From Methylotenera versatilis 79 (GTDB lineage: Bacteria > Pseudomonadota > Gammaproteobacteria > Burkholderiales > Methylophilaceae): DNA of 64,000 bases. The stretch is from contig NZ_ARVX01000001.1 in assembly GCF_000384375.1 (NCBI RefSeq), forward strand, positions 1,612,001-1,676,000. Reading direction: 5' to 3'. Below, in pieces: positions 44,591 through 55,588 of this stretch (the first letter of the stretch is position 1; each line of letters opens with the position of its first letter). The position numbers were made by a program, and so were the translations under genes. The notes beneath the pieces are model-generated. The model did no database searches. It saw only the letters and a list, made by a program, of their open reading frames with translations, and was not told the DNA's origin.

Positions 44591-46093
44591 ATGAGCGACA
44601 TGATGGGGTTGAGACTTTCGGTCGTTTTTTTGTTAATTTTAGTTGGCGCATGTAGTGATCAGCGTTCGTCAAACACGGCAATCAACTTCGCCATTGCGCA
44701 AGCGCCACTTAATCTTGATCCACGCTATGCAACCGATGCCGCATCCGCGCGCGTCAACCGATTAATTTACCAAAGCTTGGTGGATTTTGATGTAAACGCT
44801 AAACCAGTTCCCAATTTAGCCACTTGGATACAGATTAATCCAACCCAATATCGATTCGTCTTAAATCAAAAACGCGCAATATTTCATCACCAAAAGATGT
44901 TAACCGCGCAGGATGTTAAAGCCACTTACGATTCTTTAATCATGTTAAAAGATTCAGCGCAGGCGGCAGAGTTTTCGAATATTAAAGATATACAGGTCTT
45001 AAATAGTGAAACGATTTTATTTAACTTAAATCAAGCAGATAAGAACTTTCCAGCCAAGTTGATTATCGGTATTTTGCCGCAAGACTTAATCACTAAAAAA
45101 CATGATTTTTCGCATCATCCAGTTGGTAATGGCGCGCTAAAGTTTGTTTCATGGCAAAACAAACTCACTTTAAGCCGCGTAAAAGATAATCAGCAAATTA
45201 GCTTGATTGAGGTGAAAGATCCAACTGTGCGTGTGCTAAAACTGCTACGCGGTGAAGTAGATTTATTGCAAGGTGATTTGCCGCCAGAATTAGTGAAGTA
45301 TCTGCAAACCAAACCAAAAGTGGTTATCAAAACTGTAGCTGGCGCTAATTTCTCTTACCTTGGCTTAAATATGCAAGACCCGGTTTTAAAAAATATTAAG
45401 GTCAGGCAAGCTATCGCACATGCCATTGATTCTGATGCGATTATTCAAAAGGTCATGGTTTCCAATACGCGCGTTGCGGGGGTGATTTTGCCACCAGAGC
45501 ATTACACCAATGTAGCCAGTGAAGCTTTACAGCCTTATGCTTATAATCCTGCATTATCCAGAAAATTACTGGTTGAAGCAGGCGTTCAATTGCCGCTAAA
45601 GCTGGTATACAAAACCTCCACCGATGCACAGCGTGTGCGTTTTGCCACAATCATGCAAGCGCAAATGCAGCCAGCTGGCATTCAATTGGAAATCAAAAGC
45701 TTGGATTGGGGTACGTTTTTTGAAGATGTGAAACAAGGCAATTTTCAATTATTCGGCCTTACTTGGGTAGGCATTAAAACACCCGATATCTATGTAAAAG
45801 CACTAGGTTCGCAAAGTTTTCCACCCAATGGTTTTAACCGTGGACATTATGCCGATGCAGAATTAGATGCATTACTCGCAAATGAAGATTGGCCAGTCGC
45901 AACGCAGCGTATCTATAAGCAACTGCCTTATATTCCCTTGTGGTATGAAGGTCAGTTTGCTGCAATGCGTAAAGGTATTCAAAATTACGCCCCTAAGCCT
46001 GACGGTAATTGGGATGATTTAATCACGATTACCAGGCAATCATTGCAAACCCAGCAACAAAAGCTCAGCTACAATAAACAATATGCGCATTGA
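44591..46093 (+). CDS. Peptide ABC transporter substrate-binding lipoprotein
   Basis: A 500-residue family 5 solute-binding protein with lipobox VGAC (Cys21). The family opening is ALNLDPRYATDAASARVNRLIYQSLVDFD-like (LNLDPRYATDAASARV), followed by RPVPNLATWIQINPTQYRFVLN-type text and the RQAIAHAIDSDAII block. It would bind oligopeptides, possibly murein peptides, in the periplasm. It overlaps the L,D-transpeptidase gene by 11 bases and heads the operon with two permeases. Confidence 0.92.
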   Translation: MSDMMGLRLSVVFLLILVGACSDQRSSNTAINFAIAQAPLNLDPRYATDAASARVNRLIYQSLVDFDVNAKPVPNLATWIQINPTQYRFVLNQKRAIFHHQKMLTAQDVKATYDSLIMLKDSAQAAEFSNIKDIQVLNSETILFNLNQADKNFPAKLIIGILPQDLITKKHDFSHHPVGNGALKFVSWQNKLTLSRVKDNQQISLIEVKDPTVRVLKLLRGEVDLLQGDLPPELVKYLQTKPKVVIKTVAGANFSYLGLNMQDPVLKNIKVRQAIAHAIDSDAIIQKVMVSNTRVAGVILPPEHYTNVASEALQPYAYNPALSRKLLVEAGVQLPLKLVYKTSTDAQRVRFATIMQAQMQPAGIQLEIKSLDWGTFFEDVKQGNFQLFGLTWVGIKTPDIYVKALGSQSFPPNGFNRGHYADAELDALLANEDWPVATQRIYKQLPYIPLWYEGQFAAMRKGIQNYAPKPDGNWDDLITITRQSLQTQQQKLSYNKQYAH

Positions 46094-46565
46094 AATCTCT
46101 ATTAAAAACCAAAGCTTAACGCTGTTCGATGATTTCGGCGGCATAAAAGCCAATTACAGTGTGTCGACTGCGGCCAATGGCGTTGGCTGTGAGAAAAGTA
46201 GCGGCTGCACGCCATTGGGCCATCATATTGTCCGCGCAAAAATAGGTGCAAATGCCGCGCCCAATACGGTATTTGTTGGGCGCAGGCCAACGGGTGAAAT
46301 TTGTACGCCAGAATTAATGGCAGCATTTCCGAATCGTGATTGGATTTTGACGCGAATTTTGTGGTTAAGTGGGTTGGAAGTAGGCTTTAATCGGCTGGGA
46401 AATGTCGATACCATGCAGCGCTATATCTATATTCATGGATCACCAGATAGTACTGAAATGGGCAAAATTGGTTCACACGGCTGCGTGCGCATGCGTAATA
46501 ACGATATGGTGGAATTATTTGATTCGGTAGAGCCAGGCACTCCTGTTTTGATTCACAATGATTAA
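46083..46565 (+). CDS. L,D-transpeptidase (YkuD) domain protein inside a peptide transporter operon
   Basis: A 160-residue YkuD-domain protein. The active site is H118-G119 (IYIHGS) and S131-H132-G133-C134-V135-R136, so catalysis looks intact. It has no signal peptide, unlike most L,D-transpeptidases, and consists of the catalytic domain only. It overlaps the binding-protein gene by 11 bases and the first permease gene by eight. Possible roles are peptidoglycan peptide editing or L,D-carboxypeptidase-type recycling; export by another route or a cytoplasmic role are both open. Confidence 0.88.
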   Translation: MRIEISIKNQSLTLFDDFGGIKANYSVSTAANGVGCEKSSGCTPLGHHIVRAKIGANAAPNTVFVGRRPTGEICTPELMAAFPNRDWILTRILWLSGLEVGFNRLGNVDTMQRYIYIHGSPDSTEMGKIGSHGCVRMRNNDMVELFDSVEPGTPVLIHND

Positions 46566-47469
46566 GCATTTCGTTGACTTTGTTACCGTCGTTTTCGGCG
46601 TATTACTGCTGACGTTTTTATTGATTCACCTTGTCCCTGGCGATCCGGTAGAAGTGATGTTGGGTGAATCGGCAAGTGTGACAGACAGAGCCGCTTTACG
46701 TACAGATTTAGGCTTAAATAAACCACTTACGCAACAATTTGGTAGCTATTTAATTAAGCTATCACAAGGTGATTTAGGTTTTTCAATCCACACCAAAACG
46801 CCGATTATTGAGTTGATTAAAACGCACTATCCCGCAACGCTTAGGCTTGCGGTTTTATCACTTTTTATTGGGTTAACTATTGGCATTCCGTTAGGTGTGT
46901 TTGCCGCTTTAAAGGCCAATCATTGGCAAGATTTTGTCGTCACAATCGTTTCAGTGCGCTTATCCGCCATGCCCGCGTTTTGGTTAGGGCCGTTATTAAT
47001 GTTGTTATTTGCTGTTTGGCTGGGTTGGTTGCCTGTTAGTGGCATGGATGACAGCACTTCAATCATCTTGCCCGCGATGACTTTAGGATTTGGTTTAAGC
47101 GCGATCCTAACGCGCATGACACGTACCAGTTTGCTGGAGGTGTTGAATGACGATTTTATTCGTACCGCACGTGCAAAGGGTTTAAACGAAAATACCGTGA
47201 TTATCCGCCACGCATTGCGTGCAGCTTTGTTACCAATCATCACGATTGTGGGTTTACAAATGGGCAGTTTGTTGGCGGGTACAGTCATCACCGAAACAAT
47301 TTTTAGTTGGGATGGCATAGGGCGCTTGCTGGTGGAAAGTATTGAAAAACGCGATTACCCAGTGACGCAAGCCTGTGTGCTGGTAGTGGCGTTAAGCTAT
47401 GTTGTGGTGAATTTGTTTACCGATGTTTTATACCGCTTGGCAGACCCAAGAGTGAAGTTTGGGGCGTAA
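46558..47469 (+). CDS. Peptide ABC transporter permease (DppB/OppB type)
   Basis: A 303-residue permease with about six helices. The opening FVTVVFGVLLLTFLLIHLVPGDPVEVMLG is the typical DppB N-terminus. The EAA loop is DFIRTARAKGLNENTVIIRHALRAALLP, which contacts the ATPase. It overlaps the L,D-transpeptidase gene by eight bases and is followed two bases later by the second permease. Confidence 0.94.
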   Translation: MIKHFVDFVTVVFGVLLLTFLLIHLVPGDPVEVMLGESASVTDRAALRTDLGLNKPLTQQFGSYLIKLSQGDLGFSIHTKTPIIELIKTHYPATLRLAVLSLFIGLTIGIPLGVFAALKANHWQDFVVTIVSVRLSAMPAFWLGPLLMLLFAVWLGWLPVSGMDDSTSIILPAMTLGFGLSAILTRMTRTSLLEVLNDDFIRTARAKGLNENTVIIRHALRAALLPIITIVGLQMGSLLAGTVITETIFSWDGIGRLLVESIEKRDYPVTQACVLVVALSYVVVNLFTDVLYRLADPRVKFGA

Positions 47470-47471
47470 GC

Positions 47472-48260
47472 GTGAAAATATTTGCCATCAGCATATTGTT
47501 GTTTTGGGTTCTGGCCGTATTGGCAGGCTATATTTTCGGGCTACAAGGCAATCACATTGAATTAGACGCCATATTGTCGGGCCCAAGTTGGCAGCATTTA
47601 CTAGGCGCAGACGATTTGGGCCGTGATATTTTGGCGCGTATCTTAACTGGCGTGCAAGTCTCATTCTTTGTGGCAATTATCGTAACGGTGATTACGATGA
47701 TAATCGGTGTGTTTATAGGGTTAATCGCAGGATTTTACGGTGGAAAAATCGACCGTATTTTGATGAAAATAACGGACATTTTTTTAGCTTTCCCCGGCAT
47801 TCTATTGGCAATCGCATTCGCCGCTGTATTGGGAGCAGGTTTGGGTAATTTAATACTGGCATTGTGCATCACCGGTTGGGTGAGTTATGCTAGATTGACG
47901 CGTGGACAAGCGTTAAGTTTACGCAATCGCCAGCATGTGCTTGCTGCAGAATCACTGGGCGCAACGGTGCCGCGCTTGCTGCTGAAACATGTTCTGCCAT
48001 TGTTAAGTTCAATATTGGTTGTAGAAGCGACTTATAGCCTAGCCAGCGTGATGATTGCAGAAGCGAGTTTGTCATTTTTAGGTTTAGGCATTCAAGCGCC
48101 AAATGCTTCGTGGGGTGCGATGTTGCGCGATGGCGTGCGTTATATGTTAGTGGCGCCGCATTATGTGTTGGTAGTAGGCCTCAGTCTGATGAGTCTGATA
48201 TTAGCGATTAACTTAGGCGGTGATTACCTGCGTGACAAGCTGGACGTTCGCGTAGAATAA
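47472..48260 (+). CDS. Peptide ABC transporter permease (DppC/OppC type)
   Basis: A 262-residue permease. HLLGADDLGRDILARILTGVQVSFFVA is the conserved DppC beginning, and the EAA loop HVLAAESLGATVPRLLLKHVLP and SLSFLGLGIQAPNASWGAML follow. The start is GTG at 47472. No ATP-binding subunit gene follows; the next gene is a queuosine-precursor transporter. The transporter must therefore use ATPases encoded elsewhere. Confidence 0.94.
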   Translation: MKIFAISILLFWVLAVLAGYIFGLQGNHIELDAILSGPSWQHLLGADDLGRDILARILTGVQVSFFVAIIVTVITMIIGVFIGLIAGFYGGKIDRILMKITDIFLAFPGILLAIAFAAVLGAGLGNLILALCITGWVSYARLTRGQALSLRNRQHVLAAESLGATVPRLLLKHVLPLLSSILVVEATYSLASVMIAEASLSFLGLGIQAPNASWGAMLRDGVRYMLVAPHYVLVVGLSLMSLILAINLGGDYLRDKLDVRVE

Positions 48261-48321
48261 TCTTGTTAGTAAATTAGCGTTAACTACTGTATTCGTGAGG
48301 GCTTATTTCTAGGGACTTAAC

Positions 48322-49014
48322 GTGCGAAAGCAATACAAATACTACGATTTCATGATGGCTGCTTTCGTGTGCGTACTGGTGTGTTCCAACTTGATTGGGC
48401 CTGCCAAAGTCACACAGATTGATGCGCCATTGCTTGGCACACTCACTTTTGGCGCAGGCGTTTTATTTTTCCCGATTTCGTTTATCTTTGGCGATATTCT
48501 CACCGAAGTCTATGGCTATTCTGCCTCACGCCGAGTAATTTGGGCAGGTTTTGCAGGTTTGGCATTTGCAAGCTTGATGGCTTGGATGATTGTTGCTCTG
48601 CCACCCGCGCCATTTTGGAACAATCAGCATGAATATGAAGTGGCTTTTGGCAGCACTTGGCGTATTTCTTTGGCGGGATTAATTGCGTTTGCAGTGGGTG
48701 AATTTGTGAATAGCTTTATAATGGCGAAGATGAAGTTGGTTTCTGCAGGTAAGCATCTGTGGCAGCGCACAATTACCAGCACTATTTTTGGCGAAACCAT
48801 TGATACAGTGATGTTTGTACCGCTGGCATTTTGGAATACGGGTATTATCCCTAACGATAAGATTCCATTAGTGATTGGCGCACAGATTATCGCTAAAATT
48901 GGTGTGGAAGTGGTTTTTACACCCGCTGTTTATAAAATTGTGGCGTTTTTAAAACGCGCTGAAAATGAAGATTACTACGATAAAAATACTAACTTTAACC
49001 CTTTTAAATTTTAA
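48322..49014 (+). CDS. Queuosine precursor transporter
   Basis: A 230-residue membrane protein with about six helices, starting at GTG 48322 with AGGGA about six bases upstream. The family features are SNLIGPAKVTQI, GAGVLFFPISFIFGDILTEVYGYSASRRVIWAGF and GETIDTVMFVPLAFW, matching YhhQ/QPTR proteins that import preQ0 or preQ1 for tRNA queuosine. It lies 61 bases after the peptide permeases, which are probably a separate unit. Confidence 0.9.
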   Translation: MRKQYKYYDFMMAAFVCVLVCSNLIGPAKVTQIDAPLLGTLTFGAGVLFFPISFIFGDILTEVYGYSASRRVIWAGFAGLAFASLMAWMIVALPPAPFWNNQHEYEVAFGSTWRISLAGLIAFAVGEFVNSFIMAKMKLVSAGKHLWQRTITSTIFGETIDTVMFVPLAFWNTGIIPNDKIPLVIGAQIIAKIGVEVVFTPAVYKIVAFLKRAENEDYYDKNTNFNPFKF

Positions 49015-49047
49015 GCATTTTAACCATTAACTATAATTGAGTACGTA

Positions 49048-50196
49048 TTGACTGAGAATTTAAGCAGTAATTTAACTATTACTTGGCAAGAAAAAGGCAA
49101 GCCGCAACAAGCGGTTTGGCAAAGCGAGGCGAATGCCGCGCCACCTAAAAATATTGTGGTGGCAGATGACACCATGAAAGCGGATGAAGCCTATAGATTG
49201 GCTTGTGAAGGCACAGGATTTTTGTATAAAGGCGATTTTCAGAATGCTAAACAATTATTGCAAGCCGTCACAAAACGCGTAGATCGCAAACCGATTAAAC
49301 CAGCGGCGACCATGTTGGAAGCTTTTCATCAACATAGAGCGCGGCAAATTCAGCGTGCCAATATTACTAACAAAATCTTAATCGAGTTAAATCACGGTAG
49401 TTGCGATTTAAAACGCGCACCTGACGTAAAAGAAGCGGTTGCCGGCGCATTAATTGTTAATGCAAAGCTAGACAAAGTACCAATGAAAATGGTGTTATCG
49501 CTACGCGAATTGTTAGGTATGAACGGTGCACAAGAATGGCGCAAAAAAGGCGTATTTGTCGATGCGCTGCAAGCCAATATCCACGCACATTACGGTGTGT
49601 ATTCCCCGATTCGTGGTGAGTATTTGGATTTGATTAACACGACGTCACTTGGCAATGCTAAAACCGCATTTGATATTGGTACAGGTACTGGCGTGATTGC
49701 CGCAATTTTAGTCACACGCGGCATCAAAGCCGTGATCGCGACCGATAACAGCATGCGCGCACTGAATTGCGCGGCTGATAATGTAGAAAAACTGAATTTA
49801 AAACAATACATTACGATTGAACAGGCAAATTTATTTCCAAGTGGACACAAAAAAGCCGATTTAATCGTTTGTAACCCGCCGTGGCTGCCAGCCAAAGCTA
49901 ATGCGCTAATTGAACATGCGATTTATGATACCAATAGTGCGATGTTAAAAGGTTTTTTAAACGGCGTAAAAGCGCATTTGAATGATGACGGTGAAGCGTG
50001 GCTGATTTTGTCGGACCTAGCGGAACATTTAGGTTTGCGTACAAATGAAGAGTTGCAAAAGTGGATTGCAGATGCTGGATTAAGTGTCGTAGAAAAACTG
50101 GATATTGCACCTAAACATGCTAAATCCAGCGATCAATCTGATCCGCTGTATGCTGCGCGAGTAAAAGAGATCACCTCTTTGTATCGATTAAAATAA
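49048..50196 (+). CDS. Class I SAM-dependent methyltransferase with NPPW motif
   Basis: A 382-residue protein, starting at TTG 49048; the next Met (codon 43) would remove sequence before the domain. The N-terminal half is a non-catalytic helical region. The SAM loop is AFDIGTGTGVIAAILVTRG, and the catalytic motif is NPPW at 276-279 (VCNPPWLPAK), as in N-methyltransferases acting on exocyclic amino groups or glutamines. It resembles the MTS-domain proteins RsmC and PrmC, but the substrate is not readable. It lies 152 bases... from the QPTR stop at 34 bases. Confidence 0.82.
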   Translation: MTENLSSNLTITWQEKGKPQQAVWQSEANAAPPKNIVVADDTMKADEAYRLACEGTGFLYKGDFQNAKQLLQAVTKRVDRKPIKPAATMLEAFHQHRARQIQRANITNKILIELNHGSCDLKRAPDVKEAVAGALIVNAKLDKVPMKMVLSLRELLGMNGAQEWRKKGVFVDALQANIHAHYGVYSPIRGEYLDLINTTSLGNAKTAFDIGTGTGVIAAILVTRGIKAVIATDNSMRALNCAADNVEKLNLKQYITIEQANLFPSGHKKADLIVCNPPWLPAKANALIEHAIYDTNSAMLKGFLNGVKAHLNDDGEAWLILSDLAEHLGLRTNEELQKWIADAGLSVVEKLDIAPKHAKSSDQSDPLYAARVKEITSLYRLK

Positions 50197-50239
50197 ACCA
50201 TTCGTTAAAATTATTCTATTAGATAGTTTGAGATATTAA

Positions 50240-51286
50240 ATGAGTTTAGGTCCCGTTATGCTGGATGTGGTTGGCACTGAGTTAAGTGCTGACGACATTA
50301 AACGATTACAACATCCGCTTGTGGGCGGAGTGATTTTATTTGCGCGTAATTTTGAAAGCTGCACACAACTTAAAGCACTGACTGCGAGTATTCATGCGGT
50401 GCGTCAGCCGCCTTTGCTGATTGCGGTAGACCATGAAGGTGGCCGTGTACAGAGGTTTAGAGGCGGGTTTACTAAAATCCCACCCATGCGCGAGTTTGGC
50501 AAGATTTGGGATAAAAACCCTAAAAAAGCACGTGAGTTAGCTATTGAAACTGGTTGGATTTTGGCGGCAGAATTACGCGCACATGGTATTGATTTCAGTT
50601 TTACACCCGTGCTAGATATGGATTACGGCGATAGCTTGGTGATTGGCGACAGGGCGTTTCATCAGGACGCAACGGCTATTAATGAATTGGCGTTTAGTTT
50701 GATGCAAGGCCTGAAAAAAGGCGGTATGTCGGCAGTCGGCAAGCATTTTCCTGGTCATGGCTTTGTGGTGGCCGATTCGCATGTGAGCATTCCAATTGAT
50801 GAACGCAGCTTTGATGAAATTGCCGCTAATGATATGCAACCTTTCAAACAAATGATTGATGAAGGTTTGGCAGCGATTATGCCGGCGCATGTGATTTACC
50901 CTAAGGTGGATGACAAGCCGGCTGGCTTTTCATCAAAGTGGTTACAAAAGGTATTGCGTGAACGGCTGGGTTTTAATGGCGTGATTTTTAGCGATGACTT
51001 AAGCATGGAAGGTGCTAGCGTAGGCGGCGATGTAACGACGCGTAGCCTAGCTGCGCTGAATGCGGGTTGCGATATGGTGTTGCTGTGTAATCGCCCTGAC
51101 TTGGCGGATGAACTGCTTGAAAAACTGGAATGGAAAATGTCTGCGTTAAGTATATTAAGGCTTGCACGCATGCATGGCGGCCATCATCCTGCTGATACTA
51201 ATGACCTCCATGAAAGTGCTGAATTTGTAGCAGCGGTGAAACGTGTTGGCTTGGTAGGTAAACAAGAAGGTGAATTGTTTACCTAA
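50240..51286 (+). CDS. nagZ: Beta-N-acetylhexosaminidase
   Basis: A 348-residue glycoside hydrolase family 3 enzyme. IAVDHEGGRVQRF and the NagZ loop KHFPGHG (168-174) with D179-S-H181 are exact; the His/Asp pair is the general acid/base of NagZ. The nucleophile Asp is in FSDDLSMEG near residue 253. It removes GlcNAc from cytoplasmic muropeptides during peptidoglycan recycling. The L,D-transpeptidase operon upstream is a thematic neighbour. Confidence 0.96.
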   Translation: MSLGPVMLDVVGTELSADDIKRLQHPLVGGVILFARNFESCTQLKALTASIHAVRQPPLLIAVDHEGGRVQRFRGGFTKIPPMREFGKIWDKNPKKARELAIETGWILAAELRAHGIDFSFTPVLDMDYGDSLVIGDRAFHQDATAINELAFSLMQGLKKGGMSAVGKHFPGHGFVVADSHVSIPIDERSFDEIAANDMQPFKQMIDEGLAAIMPAHVIYPKVDDKPAGFSSKWLQKVLRERLGFNGVIFSDDLSMEGASVGGDVTTRSLAALNAGCDMVLLCNRPDLADELLEKLEWKMSALSILRLARMHGGHHPADTNDLHESAEFVAAVKRVGLVGKQEGELFT

Positions 51287-51302
51287 TCCAATAACGCTGC
51301 TA

Positions 51303-51324
51303 ACTTTATTTCATGAAATAAAGT
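51303..51324. terminator. Perfect palindrome between convergent nagZ and PEP-CTERM genes
   Basis: The 22 bases are perfectly self-complementary about CA/TG at 51313-51314, with arms beginning ACTTTATTT. As a hairpin it would have nine pairs and a CATG loop. It lies between convergent genes, so a weak bidirectional terminator is likely; there is no T-run longer than three. Confidence 0.5.
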
Positions 51325-51326
51325 GC

Positions 51327-51950
51327 TTATATTTTGCGGCGAGCAAAAGTAAAGAAACCTAATGCTGCTGCTAGCAAAGGCAGTGAGGCTGGTAGTGGAA
51401 CAGCGCTAATCGGCGTGAAATTTACACCAACCACGAAGTCATCGTAATCTGCATCACCAGCAGAGCTATCATTAAAACCTAACACATAATCAAATGGGCC
51501 GTAATTTGGACCACTGATAGGCGTTAAGTTACCATTTAAAATCGCAAAGCCGAGTACTGGAGTTGCTGTTGTGCCATTACTAGCTGACGCGCCTTGACTA
51601 TCGCTAAAACTGAAATCAAGCGTACCTGCATTAACAGATGCAGAAGCGGTAGTGCCAACAGAATTCGCTTCAGTAAAAGTAATACCAGAGAATGAAAATG
51701 AGTTGCTGTAGCCGCTCTCATTACCTAAATAAGTAAAAGTAATAGTACCAGCGCTACTTGCTGCAAGAGTACCTAAGAAGCCACTTGTGTATACGCCTGT
51801 AGCAGTGGATGGTTGACCGTTATAACCAGTAAATGTCAGCGGCGAGCTTCCTAAGATGCTCAGACCACTTGCTTGAGTAACGCCAGATGTTAATAGTAAT
51901 GATGTTGCAAACGTAATTGTTGCAATAGTAGCTAGTTTGTTTTTGTTCAT
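51327..51950 (-). CDS. PEP-CTERM (VPLPA type) exported protein
   Basis: A 207-residue protein with a signal peptide (SLLLTSGVTQA before SGLS). The C-terminus has VPLPASLPLLAAALGFFTFARRKI: a VPLP motif, a hydrophobic helix and a basic end, the sorting tag cut by exosortase. The mature body is rich in Ser, Thr and Gly with no cysteine, as is usual for such extracellular proteins. No exosortase or EPS gene is in the window. A GATAA-TTCG-TTATC dyad lies at 51971-51984 in its leader. Confidence 0.85.
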   Translation of the reverse strand: MNKNKLATIATITFATSLLLTSGVTQASGLSILGSSPLTFTGYNGQPSTATGVYTSGFLGTLAASSAGTITFTYLGNESGYSNSFSFSGITFTEANSVGTTASASVNAGTLDFSFSDSQGASASNGTTATPVLGFAILNGNLTPISGPNYGPFDYVLGFNDSSAGDADYDDFVVGVNFTPISAVPLPASLPLLAAALGFFTFARRKI

Positions 51951-52339
51951 GATAAACCTTTCAGAAAGTAGATAATTCGTTATCAGGTATTTGTATACTA
52001 TGCGTGCAAAGCAGTTGCAATCTGTGCGCTAACTAACTTAGCTGTAAATTAAATATTCTTAGGAAGAAGTTAAACACTAATTGAGAGTTTTCAATATACG
52101 CATTAGTACGTATTGTGTTTTATGGAATATTGTGCTTAGTTAATAGTATCTAAATGTATATAGGTATATTTTATATTACTTTGACTTATCGGTGAATTAA
52201 AAAATCCAATTGAGCTTTAATTTACTGACTTACTAAACCTGCTGAAATGATTTATTTAACAATTTGTCACTTGAAACTTTAGTTAATAATCGTTATCTTA
52301 GGTGTATTGCCTTTTGGCAACTTTTATAAGGAAACAAAT
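51951..52339. other. Intergenic region between PEP-CTERM and Bax-inhibitor genes
   Basis: This 389-base gap is strongly AT-rich and must hold promoters of two divergent genes. Apart from the small dyad GATAA-TTCG-TTATC at 51971-51984, I see no repeat, RNA gene or open frame that I would support. Confidence 0.5.
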
Positions 52340-53038
52340 ATGTTAGATGATATGCAAGTATTAGGCCGTGAAGGCGCTCTTGATCAAAAGCTAGCCACAC
52401 AAAATAAGGTATTACGTAATACTTATGCCTTACTTGGCTTAACCATGATTCCAACGGTAATTGGCGCGTTGGTTGGCATGAAAATGAATTTTGCTTATGC
52501 GGCGGCGCATCCGTTTATATTTGCAATCGGCGCAATGGCTGTGATTTATGGCTTATTTGCAGCGATTAACGCAAATCGCAATAGCAGCATAGGTGTTGTT
52601 TTATTACTAGGCTTAACGTTTCTATTAGGCCTAATGTTAGGCCCAATTCTACAGCATGCGCTTAACCTAAATAATGGCGGACAAATTGTTGGTTTAGCGG
52701 CTGGTGGTACAGGCGTTATTTTGATGACGATGGCAGGTATCGCAACGACCACTAAAAAAGACTTTAGCTTTATGGGTAAATTCTTATTGGTCGGTATTGT
52801 TTTGTTAATCGTAGCGTCGCTTGCTAATATCTTCTTACAAATTCCAGCCATGCAATTAGCCTTATCTGGCGTTGGTGTGCTGTTATTCTCTGGATTTATT
52901 TTGTATGATGTAAGCCGCATTGTAACTGGTGGCGAAACCAATTATGTGATGGCAACATTAGGTTTGTATATGAGTATTTATAACTTGTTTACTAGCCTGT
53001 TACATCTATTGATGGGCTTAATGGGTAGCAATGATTAA
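52340..53038 (+). CDS. Bax inhibitor-1/YccA family membrane protein
   Basis: A 232-residue membrane protein with seven helices. NKVLRNTYALLGLTMIPTVIGALVGM and the C-terminal SRIVTGGETNYVMATLGLYMSIYNLFTSLLHLLM match the YccA/YbhL branch of the BI-1 family. YccA modulates the FtsH protease in E. coli; others conduct calcium. I start it at ATG 52340, with AAGGAA eleven bases upstream, not at an in-frame upstream codon. A strong terminator follows. Confidence 0.92.
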   Translation: MLDDMQVLGREGALDQKLATQNKVLRNTYALLGLTMIPTVIGALVGMKMNFAYAAAHPFIFAIGAMAVIYGLFAAINANRNSSIGVVLLLGLTFLLGLMLGPILQHALNLNNGGQIVGLAAGGTGVILMTMAGIATTTKKDFSFMGKFLLVGIVLLIVASLANIFLQIPAMQLALSGVGVLLFSGFILYDVSRIVTGGETNYVMATLGLYMSIYNLFTSLLHLLMGLMGSND

Positions 53039-53053
53039 GTATTATGAGTAAGT

Positions 53054-53079
53054 AAAAAACCCGCTTCGGCGGGTTTTTT
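53054..53079 (+). terminator. Strong intrinsic terminator
   Basis: AAAAAACCCGC (53054-53064) pairs with GCGGGTTTTTT (53069-53079) round a TTCG tetraloop. It ends the Bax-inhibitor-like gene and, because of the A-run on the other side, can also serve the convergent tadA transcript. Confidence 0.92.
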
Positions 53080-53125
53080 GTTTGATGGTTCGGGTTTTTT
53101 ATTGTCTGTCGTTCAGGATTTATTT

Positions 53126-55565
<2,440 letters not shown>

Positions 55566-55588
55566 GGCTTATAAATCAAAGTCATCAA

